This document shows, one piece after another, positions 5,848 to 11,287 of a stretch of 11,287 nt of DNA (positions within the stretch are counted from its first letter, which is position 1; each line of letters opens with the position of its first letter). The notes under the pieces are model-generated. The model did no database searches and was not told the DNA's origin. It saw only the letters and a program-made list of their open reading frames with translations. This DNA comes from Rhodobacterales bacterium (GTDB taxonomy: Bacteria > Pseudomonadota > Alphaproteobacteria > Rhodobacterales > Rhodobacteraceae), in the NCBI GenBank assembly GCA_009992615.1, contig JAACVA010000235.1, positions 1 through 11,287 on the forward strand, in the 5' to 3' direction. The position numbers and the translations under genes are program-made.

Positions 5848-6675
5848 ATGGCTCTGTTGCCCCGCTGTCTTGCTCTTGTTGCCCTCATAGCACCCTCCGG
5901 CCTTTTGGCAGGCAACATCACCGCCGCACCAACCGAGGCGGAGCCGGTTTATCAGGCCGCGCCCGTCGCCACGCCAGACCTGATCTTCACGCTGCGCGGC
6001 GGTGCCGCCGTCACCCCCGATTATTTCGGTTCCGGCGATTACAGCGTCGGTCCGGATTTCGGGTTTGGCCTGAATTTCGCGCGCCTGCCTGGCGGGCGCA
6101 GCTTTGGCAGCAGCGATGCCAACGATCCGCAATATGGACTGGGTTTGCGCGGTTCGTTCCGCTATATCGACAAGCGGGAGACTGCCAAATATCCTGAACT
6201 GACCGGTTTGAACGACGTGGACGCCAGTGTCGAACTGGGGCTGGGTGTCGGTTATACCTCGCGCAATTTCGACGCTTTCGCCGACCTGCGCTATGGCATC
6301 GTTGGCCACGAAAGCATCGTGGGTGAAATCGGCGCCGATGTCAAAGTGCAGGCCTCTGATCGGCTGACCCTCTCGGCCGGACCGCGGCTGTTTCTCGGTT
6401 CGGACAAATACGCGCAGACCTACTTCGGGGTCAGCGCGGCCGAGGCGGCAGCAGGCTATGCCGGGGGGGCGTTCAATGCCCAAGGCGGTTTGCTGAGCGC
6501 GGGGATTGAATTGGGCGCGCAATACCGGATCAATGATGACTGGGGTGTTGAAGGCGCACTGACCTATGACAGGTTCACGAATGACGCCGCCGACAGCCCG
6601 ATCGTGCAGCGCGGCGAGCGTGACCAGTATGGCCTGCGCATTGGCCTGACCCGTCGTATCACCCTGGATTTCTGA
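5848..6675 (+). CDS. MipA/OmpV family outer-membrane protein
   Basis: This 275-residue protein has a signal peptide (MALLPRCLALVALIAPSGLLAG, cleavage near residue 22). A beta-barrel of alternating hydrophobic strands follows: FTLRGGAAVTPDYFGSGDY, PDFGFGLNFARLPGG, GLGLRGSFRYI, ELGLGVGYTSRNFDAFADLRYGI. The protein ends in IGLTRRITLDF with the terminal phenylalanine expected of outer-membrane proteins. TPDYFGSGDYSVGP is the family pattern (xPxYxGSxxY). E. coli MipA is a scaffold for murein enzymes, while OmpV-type relatives are porin-like; the role here is unknown. The ATG at 5848 has GGAT (5837-5840) 7 bases upstream and starts directly at the signal peptide; an upstream TTG at 5824 is unlikely. 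It is divergent from the TerB-like gene and ends 6 bases from the convergent rlmJ. Confidence 0.85.
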   Translation: MALLPRCLALVALIAPSGLLAGNITAAPTEAEPVYQAAPVATPDLIFTLRGGAAVTPDYFGSGDYSVGPDFGFGLNFARLPGGRSFGSSDANDPQYGLGLRGSFRYIDKRETAKYPELTGLNDVDASVELGLGVGYTSRNFDAFADLRYGIVGHESIVGEIGADVKVQASDRLTLSAGPRLFLGSDKYAQTYFGVSAAEAAAGYAGGAFNAQGGLLSAGIELGAQYRINDDWGVEGALTYDRFTNDAADSPIVQRGERDQYGLRIGLTRRITLDF

Positions 6676-6681
6676 GGCGCG

Positions 6682-7449
6682 TTACAGGCGTTTGAACAGG
6701 CGGTCGAGCATGGCCGCCTGAGCGGCCATGCCCCAGGGTGGGTTGACCACCACCATGCCGCTGCCCTGCATCCCGTGGCCCGGGCGGGCCGGGGCAAAGC
6801 CAACCTCGTGGCGCAGAGTGCCGGGGATTGCGTCGGTGATCGCCCGCGCCATCGGTCGGTGGCGCCCGTCAGGCAGAAGCGGATACCACAACATCAGGAT
6901 GCCGACGTTCCACTTTCCGTGCAGGTGCGGCAGGGCCTTTGCCATGGTGGCGTAATCGTCCTTTACCTCATAGCTGGGATCGATCAGCAGCAAACCGCGC
7001 CGGGGGGTGGGGGGCAACAGCGATTGCGCCAGGGTCAGGCCATCGGTCCGGTGCACCCGCCCGCCCGATACTGAAGACAGTGCGGCATGTTCGGCGGGGT
7101 GCAGTTCGGCCAGGTGGATCGTGTCTGTGTCACGCAGCAGATGTTCGGCAATCAAGGGCGAGCCGGGATAGGCGTTTTCGCCATGGGCCGCGCGCATCTG
7201 TTCCAGCACCCGCAGATAGGGGTGAGCGGGCGGCAACAGCGGCGCCATGCGTGCAATGCCCGCCGCCGCCTCGCCGGTTTTCAACGCCTCGGGTGCCGCC
7301 AGATCATACAGCCCGCGTCCGGCGTGAGTTTCGATATAGGACAGCGGTTTGTCCTTTTGCGTCAGATAGTCCAGCGCCCAGGCCAACAGCGCGTGCTTGT
7401 GCACGTCGGCCAGATTGCCCGCGTGATAGCCATGCTGGTAGGACAGCAC
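6682..7449 (-). CDS. rlmJ: 23S rRNA (adenine-2030-N6)-methyltransferase RlmJ
   Basis: This 255-residue enzyme methylates A2030 of 23S rRNA using S-adenosylmethionine. It has the RlmJ hallmarks in order: MLSYQHGYHAGNLADVHKH at the N terminus (E. coli has a very similar start), IETHAGRGLYDL (39-50) as the SAM-binding loop, YPGSP (94-98), and LLIDPSYEVKDDY with the catalytic tetrapeptide at 157-160. E. coli has DPPY there, so the second proline is serine in this protein. LWYPLL follows, as in the family. Translation starts at a GTG (7449); the conserved N terminus begins exactly there. It lies 5 bases after the stop of the DUF1330 gene, so the two are probably co-transcribed. Confidence 0.92.
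   Translation of the reverse strand: MLSYQHGYHAGNLADVHKHALLAWALDYLTQKDKPLSYIETHAGRGLYDLAAPEALKTGEAAAGIARMAPLLPPAHPYLRVLEQMRAAHGENAYPGSPLIAEHLLRDTDTIHLAELHPAEHAALSSVSGGRVHRTDGLTLAQSLLPPTPRRGLLLIDPSYEVKDDYATMAKALPHLHGKWNVGILMLWYPLLPDGRHRPMARAITDAIPGTLRHEVGFAPARPGHGMQGSGMVVVNPPWGMAAQAAMLDRLFKRL
6708..6731. terminator. Perfect inverted repeat in the 3' end of rlmJ, possible mipA transcript end
   Basis: GCATGGCCGC (6708-6717) and GCGGCCATGC (6722-6731) are perfect 10-base arms around a CTGA loop. On the plus strand it lies 33 bases after the mipA-like stop codon. On the minus strand it encodes M-A-A-Q-A-A-M near the RlmJ C terminus. There is no T run after it, so it would be a Rho-assisted end or an RNase-blocking hairpin rather than a textbook terminator. 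Confidence 0.4.
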
Positions 7450-7454
7450 GCGAT

Positions 7455-7748
7455 CTAACCGTCATAGCCTTCAACAATGACCACCCGCCCTTCGGACACC
7501 GGATCGCGCAGTGCCTTTGCGGCCTGATACTCGGGGCTGTCGTAACAGGCGATGGCATCGGCATAGCTGTCGAATTCGATGACAACCGTGCGCGGAAACG
7601 GATCGCCCTCTACCGCACGCTGCTGGCCACCGCGCACGATGAACCTTGCGCCCCATTTGGCAAATACCGGCGCGTTCGCGGCCTTATAGGTGTCATAAGT
7701 AACAGCATCGTGCACGATGTTGTTGGCGATCCAGTATCCTTTGGCCAT
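7455..7748 (-). CDS. DUF1330 family protein
   Basis: This is a 97-residue protein with the ferredoxin-like alpha/beta dimeric-barrel pattern of DUF1330: MAKGYWIANNIVHDAVTYDTYKAAN, GARFIVRGGQQ, PFPRTVVIEFDSYADAIACYDSPEYQAAKALR, and a VVIVEGYDG ending. The family's biochemical role is not established; related folds bind or oxidise small molecules. The start at 7748 is fixed by the conserved MAKGYW beginning and by a GGAG site (7755-7758) 6 bases upstream. The longer open frame to 7832 runs into the divergent SDR gene. It is the first gene of a likely pair with rlmJ. Confidence 0.85.
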   Translation of the reverse strand: MAKGYWIANNIVHDAVTYDTYKAANAPVFAKWGARFIVRGGQQRAVEGDPFPRTVVIEFDSYADAIACYDSPEYQAAKALRDPVSEGRVVIVEGYDG

Positions 7749-7754
7749 TGTGAT

Positions 7755-7758
7755 CTCC
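7755..7758 (-). promoter_or_regulatory. Ribosome binding site that fixes the DUF1330 start
   Basis: GGAG on the minus strand is 6 bases before the ATG at 7748 and supports that start over the longer open frame. Confidence 0.6.
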
Positions 7759-7808
7759 GGGCGGGATGTTTCGCCGGACGCTAGCAGCAATGGGCAGGGG
7801 GGCCAAGG

Positions 7809-8585
7809 ATGGATCTGGGATTGAATGGGCATCGTGTGATCGTGACGGCGGGTGCGGCGGGCATCGGGTTGGAAATCGCGCGCGCTTTCGGGGCCGAAGG
7901 TGCGCGCGTCGTTGTCTGCGATGTCGATCCGGCAGCGCTTGCGGTATTGGCGGACAGTGACCCGGCGATCACCGGTTTCATCTGTGATGTGGCCGATCGT
8001 GCCTCGGTCGCGCGGTTCATGGATGACGCACTGGGGGTTTTGGGCCGGCTGGACTGTCTGGTCAACAATGCGGGCATCGCCGGGCCGACAGGTGCGGTGC
8101 AGGACATCGCGCCGGAAGAGTGGGACAGGTGCATCGCCGTTTGCCTGACCGGCCAGTTCAACATTGCCCGCCTTGCTGTGCCCGCCCTGATCAACAGCGC
8201 AAATGCGTCGATGATCAACCTGTCGTCGATGGCCGGGCGCGTTGGATTTGCCCTGCGCTCGCCCTATTCAGCGGCCAAATGGGGGGTGATCGGGTTTACC
8301 AAATCCCTGGCGATCGAGCTGGGCGGGCAGGGCGTGCGGGTCAACGCCATCCTGCCGGGGCTGGTGGCGGGCGCGCGGCAACGCCGTGTGCTCGAGGCCA
8401 AAGCGCAGCAGCTGGGCAAGAGTTTCGCCCAGATCGAGGCGCGGGCGTTTTCCTATACCTCGCTCAAGGAATATGTCACGCCACAGCAGATCGCGGATCA
8501 GATCCTGTTTCTTGCCTCGCACCGCGGGCGGACAATCTCGGGGCAGGCGATTTCGATCTGCGGCGATACGGGGATGCTGGCGTGA
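7809..8585 (+). CDS. Short-chain dehydrogenase/reductase (SDR) family protein
   Basis: This 258-residue cytosolic enzyme has the classical SDR layout. The NAD(P)-binding turn TAGAAGIG is at 13-20, D39 at the end of strand 2 (VVVCDVD) suggests NAD(H) preference, and CDV is at 59-61. NNAG is at 86-89, the catalytic serine is S140 (or S139) in INLSSMAG, and Y153/K157 lie in YSAAK. The PG motif is at 183-184. The place where most SDRs have the fourth catalytic residue, the Asn of a V-N-L-x-G motif, reads V-C-L-T-G (C112). The C-terminal segment from about 195 (RVLEAKAQQLGKSF...FSYTSLKEYVTPQQIAD) resembles a group often labelled 3-oxoacyl-ACP reductase or TsaC-like, but the substrate cannot be told. 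It is divergent from the DUF1330 gene with 60 bases between, and its TGA directly abuts the pyrG stop. Confidence 0.88.
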   Translation: MDLGLNGHRVIVTAGAAGIGLEIARAFGAEGARVVVCDVDPAALAVLADSDPAITGFICDVADRASVARFMDDALGVLGRLDCLVNNAGIAGPTGAVQDIAPEEWDRCIAVCLTGQFNIARLAVPALINSANASMINLSSMAGRVGFALRSPYSAAKWGVIGFTKSLAIELGGQGVRVNAILPGLVAGARQRRVLEAKAQQLGKSFAQIEARAFSYTSLKEYVTPQQIADQILFLASHRGRTISGQAISICGDTGMLA

Positions 8586-10229
8586 TCAGACCAACCGCGA
8601 CACCTCTTTCGCCGCCCGAACGAAATCCTTGAACAGGGGGTGCGGGTCGAAGGGTTTGGATTTCAGCTCGGGGTGGAATTGCACACCGATGAACCACGGG
8701 TGGTCTTCCACTTCGATGATCTCGGGCAGGCGGCCATCGGGGGACATGCCGGAAAACTTCATCCCCTTCGCCTCAAGCGCGGCGCGATAGGTCAGATCCA
8801 CCTCATAGCGGTGGCGGTGGCGCTCTTCTATCACCGTGGTGCCATAGATCTGGGCGACCTTCGATCCTTCGGCCAGATGGGCCGTATAGGCACCCAGACG
8901 CATCGTGCCACCCTTGTTGTCATCCAGACGCCGCGCCACGGTGTGGTTGCCCTGCACCCACTCCTTGAGGTGATAGACCACGGGCGTAAAACGCTTTTTC
9001 CCGGCCTCGTGATCGAATTCCTCTGATCCTGCCTCGGGCAGGCCGGCCAGATGGCGCGCCGCCTCGATCACGGCCATCTGCATTCCCAGACAGATGCCCA
9101 GATACGGGATCTTGCGGGTGCGGGCGTATTCGGCGGCCTTGATCTTGCCCTCGGTGCCGCGTTCGCCAAAACCGCCGGGCACCAGAATGGCGTGAAACCC
9201 CTCCAGCGAGGCGGCAGCATCGCCGCGTTCAAACAGCTCGGCATCCACCCATTCGATCCGCACCTTGACGCGGTTGGCCATGCCACCATGGGTCAGCGCC
9301 TCGGCGATGGATTTATAGGCATCCTCAAGCTGGGTATATTTGCCGACGATGGCGATACGCACCTCGCCCTCGGGGTTGAGGATGCGGTCATGCACATCTT
9401 CCCAGCGGGTCAGGTTGGGGCGCGGGGCAGGGGAAATGTTGAAGGCATCCAGCACCGCCTGATCCAGCCCTTCGCGGTGATAGGCCAGCGGCGCCTCATA
9501 GATCGATTTCAGGTCATAGGCGGCGATCACGCTGTCAGGGCGCACGTTGCAAAACAGCGCCAGCTTTTCGCGTTCCTTCTGCGGGATCAGCTTTTCGCTG
9601 CGACACACCAGAATATCGGGAGCGATGCCGATGCTGCGCAATTCCTTGACGCTGTGCTGGGTCGGCTTGGTTTTCAGTTCGCCCGACGCGGCCAGCCAGG
9701 GCAGCAGTGTAAGATGCATGAAGATGCACTCGCCCCGGGGCCGGTCCTGGGCGAACTGGCGGATCGCCTCAAAGAACGGCAGGCCCTCTATGTCGCCCAC
9801 TGTGCCGCCGATCTCGCACAGCATGAAATCCACCTCATCCGCACCAATCCTGAGAAAATCCTTGATTTCATTTGTAACGTGGGGGATCACCTGAATGGTT
9901 TTGCCGAGGTAATCGCCGCGGCGTTCCTTTTCCAGAACGCGGGAATATATCCGCCCCGACGACACCGAATCGGTGTTGCGCGCCGCAACCCCGGTAAACC
10001 GTTCGTAATGGCCCAGATCGAGATCGGTTTCCGCGCCATCGTCGGTGACGAACACCTCTCCATGTTCAAACGGGCTCATCGTGCCGGGATCGACGTTCAG
10101 GTAGGGGTCAAGCTTGCGCAGCCGCACCGAAAACCCGCGGGCCTGCAACAGCGCCCCAAGGGCCGCCGAGGCCAGCCCTTTGCCCAGCGAGGAAACAACG
10201 CCGCCCGTGATGAATACATATCGTGCCAT
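8586..10229 (-). CDS. pyrG: CTP synthase
   Basis: This 547-residue enzyme makes CTP from UTP, ATP and glutamine, the last step of de novo pyrimidine nucleotide synthesis. The N-terminal synthetase domain (1 to about 265) begins MARYVFITGGVVSSLGKG with the ATP loop at 9-18. It includes LRKLDPYLNVDPGTMSP and CEIGGTVGDIE (138-148), which carries ligands for metal and nucleotides. The C-terminal class I glutaminase domain has PGGFGERG (351-358), the nucleophile C380 in YLGICLGMQ, and H519/E521 in GVQFHPE, completing the Cys-His-Glu triad. Length and motifs match bacterial PyrG throughout. The ATG at 10229 is at the invariant N terminus; the open extension to 10316 is noncoding leader. It follows secG on the same strand after 169 bases that contain three hairpins. 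Confidence 0.97.
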   Translation of the reverse strand: MARYVFITGGVVSSLGKGLASAALGALLQARGFSVRLRKLDPYLNVDPGTMSPFEHGEVFVTDDGAETDLDLGHYERFTGVAARNTDSVSSGRIYSRVLEKERRGDYLGKTIQVIPHVTNEIKDFLRIGADEVDFMLCEIGGTVGDIEGLPFFEAIRQFAQDRPRGECIFMHLTLLPWLAASGELKTKPTQHSVKELRSIGIAPDILVCRSEKLIPQKEREKLALFCNVRPDSVIAAYDLKSIYEAPLAYHREGLDQAVLDAFNISPAPRPNLTRWEDVHDRILNPEGEVRIAIVGKYTQLEDAYKSIAEALTHGGMANRVKVRIEWVDAELFERGDAAASLEGFHAILVPGGFGERGTEGKIKAAEYARTRKIPYLGICLGMQMAVIEAARHLAGLPEAGSEEFDHEAGKKRFTPVVYHLKEWVQGNHTVARRLDDNKGGTMRLGAYTAHLAEGSKVAQIYGTTVIEERHRHRYEVDLTYRAALEAKGMKFSGMSPDGRLPEIIEVEDHPWFIGVQFHPELKSKPFDPHPLFKDFVRAAKEVSRLV

Positions 10230-10330
10230 GGTCTGGCATCCCCCGTGAATCATTGCCGCGACGACGCGCAAACACTTTGAAATGCGGTGCGCGAAACACA
10301 CCACCACGGGGTTCAAGCCTTACAGGATTT

Positions 10331-10354
10331 GCGGCCCGCCCGCAACCGGACCGC
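10331..10354 (-). promoter_or_regulatory. Third hairpin in the secG-pyrG gap
   Basis: On the plus strand GCGGCCCG (10331-10338) and CGGACCGC (10347-10354) pair with one C/A mismatch around an 8-base loop. On the transcript it lies about 100 bases before the pyrG start, after the two overlapping hairpins. Confidence 0.35.
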
Positions 10355-10362
10355 AGCATCTA

Positions 10363-10397
10363 GGGGCGCAAATCGGGCGCCCCAAACCTTGTTGGGG
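10363..10397 (-). promoter_or_regulatory. Two mutually exclusive hairpins between secG and pyrG
   Basis: In transcript order, hairpin A pairs CCCCAA (10397-10392) with TTGGGG (10385-10380) around a 6-base loop. Hairpin B pairs GGGGCGC (10383-10377) with GCGCCCC (10369-10363) around a 7-base loop. Both stems are perfect and share the four G at 10383-10380, so only one can form fully. Hairpin A begins 2 bases after the secG stop codon, where a terminating ribosome would cover it. No T run follows hairpin B, so it could be a Rho-dependent end, an attenuator for pyrG, or a processing site. Confidence 0.45.
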
Positions 10398-10398
10398 G

Positions 10399-10755
10399 TC
10401 AGTCGGCGCGCGGCGGCGTCAGCGGTCCATCCGTCACCGGCGGCGGCAACAGATCACTGCCCGAAGGCGCCGGAACGGCCGGTTCGACCGGTGCCTCGAC
10501 GCCCAGCCGGTCGATGACTGAGGTTCCGGCCGATTTCTGTGCCGCGATCACCGTCAGGGCGATTGACGTGCCGATAAAACAGATTGCGAAGATCCAGGTC
10601 ATTTTGGTCAGCGCCGTGGCGACACCCCGCGACGAAATAGCGCCGCCGCCGCCGCCGCCCATCCCAAGGCCCCCGCCTTCGGAGCGTTGCAGCAACACAA
10701 CGCCGATCAGGCACAGCGCCAGGATCAGATGAACGACAAGAACGATGTTTTCCAT
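10399..10755 (-). CDS. secG: Preprotein translocase subunit SecG
   Basis: This 118-residue inner-membrane protein is the accessory subunit of the SecYEG protein-export channel. It has two hydrophobic segments (about 3-22 and 52-71). The connecting region contains the family motif LLQRSEGGGLGMG (21-33), a run of six glycines (33-38) and SSRG. A Pro-rich C-terminal tail of about 45 residues follows, as in many alphaproteobacterial SecG proteins. The ATG at 10755 begins directly before the first membrane segment, with an AAAGG-like ribosome site about 8 bases upstream. It precedes pyrG on the same strand. Confidence 0.93.
   Translation of the reverse strand: MENIVLVVHLILALCLIGVVLLQRSEGGGLGMGGGGGGAISSRGVATALTKMTWIFAICFIGTSIALTVIAAQKSAGTSVIDRLGVEAPVEPAVPAPSGSDLLPPPVTDGPLTPPRAD
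10641..10658. repeat. CGC trinucleotide tract in secG
   Basis: Six tandem CGC units encode most of the SecG glycine run on the minus strand. Slippage here would change the glycine linker length without breaking the frame. Confidence 0.6.
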
Positions 10756-10785
10756 GACGGCGGCCTTTGGCTTTGCGACAGGCGG

Positions 10786-10814
10786 TATCTAGAAGGCGAT
10801 TGCCTTCGCCGCAA
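10786..10814 (-). promoter_or_regulatory. Possible secG promoter with inverted repeat in the spacer
   Basis: On the minus strand TTGCGG (10814-10809) and TAGATA (10791-10786) are 17 bases apart, which would place the transcript start about 24 bases before the secG ATG. Each hexamer matches the sigma-70 consensus at only three positions. The spacer holds GAAGGC (10792-10797) and GCCTTC (10802-10807), a perfect inverted repeat around a 4-base centre. The repeat could be a repressor site or an unrelated small hairpin. Confidence 0.3.
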
Positions 10815-10943
10815 CCCCCTATGCGCCCCGCGTACTGGCGACATCGGCCATTGCGGTGTTTTCGCCCCAACGGATTGACGGCGCGCGGCAGGGTCGGCGC
10901 ATCCGGCAGCCATGGACCACGGGATCAACGTCTTGGCGGCGGC

Positions 10944-11287
10944 CTATTCGTCAATGTCGTCGACATCAGCCTGACCCGACAGCTTGCGCCGCACCAGGCT
11001 CCAACTGAGGCCGATTCCAAGGACGAGGGAAATCACCAACAGCGCCAGCCATGTGTTCATGTCAGGGTCATCCAGCCGCAGCACGCCGTAATCATACAGC
11101 ACCCAGAACAGCGCCCCCACCAAAGCCGCCACCAGAGCCATGCCAATCGCCCCGATCGAGCGCAGCGTGGCGCGCAGGTAAACGATGTATCCGATGACCA
11201 GAACCAAGCCCAACAGCACGGTCAGCGGCAGTTGCGTTTCCCAGTTCGCGATTGCCCAGTGGACAAAGTTCCATCGGGTCGGATTGA
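10944..11287 (-). CDS. DUF6524-like small membrane protein (N terminus outside the window)
   Basis: The visible 113 residues start with NPTRWNFVHWAIANWETQLPL, read from base 11285; the window cuts the gene, and the internal GTG at 11219 is not its start. Three hydrophobic segments follow: VLLGLVLVIGYIVYL, IGAIGMALVAALVGALFWVL, and WLALLVISLVLGIGLSWSLV. The end is cytoplasmic-looking, RRKLSGQADVDDIDE, with a TAG stop at 10944. The FNPT-like start, YLRATLRSIG, the DYGVL turn and the RRxLSGQADVDD tail match what I remember as DUF6524, a Rhodobacterales-type inner-membrane family of unknown function. The family label is from memory. It lies 188 bases upstream of secG on the same strand, a gap large enough for a separate secG promoter. 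Confidence 0.75.
   Translation of the reverse strand, partial: NPTRWNFVHWAIANWETQLPLTVLLGLVLVIGYIVYLRATLRSIGAIGMALVAALVGALFWVLYDYGVLRLDDPDMNTWLALLVISLVLGIGLSWSLVRRKLSGQADVDDIDE

Noticed and set aside
5812..6522. A 236-codon open frame on the minus strand
   Set aside because: Antisense shadow of the MipA-like gene, which has a signal peptide and a proper C-terminal phenylalanine.
9051..10280. A 409-codon open frame on the plus strand
   Set aside because: Antisense to pyrG, whose full-length identity on the minus strand is certain.
10230..10316. N-terminal extension of CTP synthase upstream of the ATG at 10229
   Set aside because: The extension has no resemblance to PyrG, while MARYVFITGG is the invariant N terminus of the family.
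1..11287. Mobile element, prophage, CRISPR array, toxin-antitoxin or tRNA genes
   Set aside because: I found no transposase-like, integrase-like or phage-like protein, no regularly spaced repeats, and no tRNA-like cloverleaf sequence; base composition looks even across the window.

Overview
The window looks like ordinary chromosome from an alphaproteobacterium of the Rhodobacteraceae (Roseobacter-type). The evidence is high GC, the secG-pyrG arrangement, a DUF6524-type membrane protein, and a terminator-associated TTCTTGC...AAAATAC motif that I associate from memory with this family. All gene identities come from reading the translations; no database search was run. No stretch longer than about 200 bases lacks a gene.

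Region 1 (1-5114) is a nitrogen-compound uptake and assimilation block. The plus strand carries the C-terminal end of a PuuB-like FAD amine oxidase. Convergent to it, a minus-strand operon reads ABC ATPase, periplasmic binding protein, permease 1 (HisQ-type), permease 2 (HisM-type), then a glutamine-synthetase-family gamma-glutamylpolyamine synthetase (PuuA-like). The last three genes are joined by two 4-base ATGA stop/start overlaps, so transport and gamma-glutamylation are probably translationally coupled. A strong hairpin after the binding-protein gene probably reduces expression of the downstream permeases. Together with the oxidase this suggests uptake of an amine or amino acid followed by gamma-glutamylation and oxidation. 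The substrate is not shown by the sequence.

Region 2 (5255-8585) holds small housekeeping and accessory genes: a TerB-like protein (minus), a divergent MipA/OmpV outer-membrane protein (plus), the 23S rRNA m6A2030 methyltransferase rlmJ preceded by a DUF1330 protein (both minus), and a divergent short-chain dehydrogenase (plus).

Region 3 (8586-11287) is a minus-strand housekeeping run: DUF6524-type membrane protein (cut by the window edge), secG, and pyrG (CTP synthase). The SDR and pyrG stop codons abut with no base between them. The secG-pyrG gap contains two hairpins that share an arm and so cannot both form, plus a third hairpin. A possible secG promoter has an inverted repeat in its spacer.

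I see no mobile element, CRISPR array, phage gene, tRNA or rRNA, and no clear new defence or biosynthetic system. The points most worth a second look are the periplasmic insertions in both permeases, the uncertain start of permease 1 next to the terminator, the repeated terminator-tail motif, and the possible RNA-level control elements before the ATPase and pyrG.
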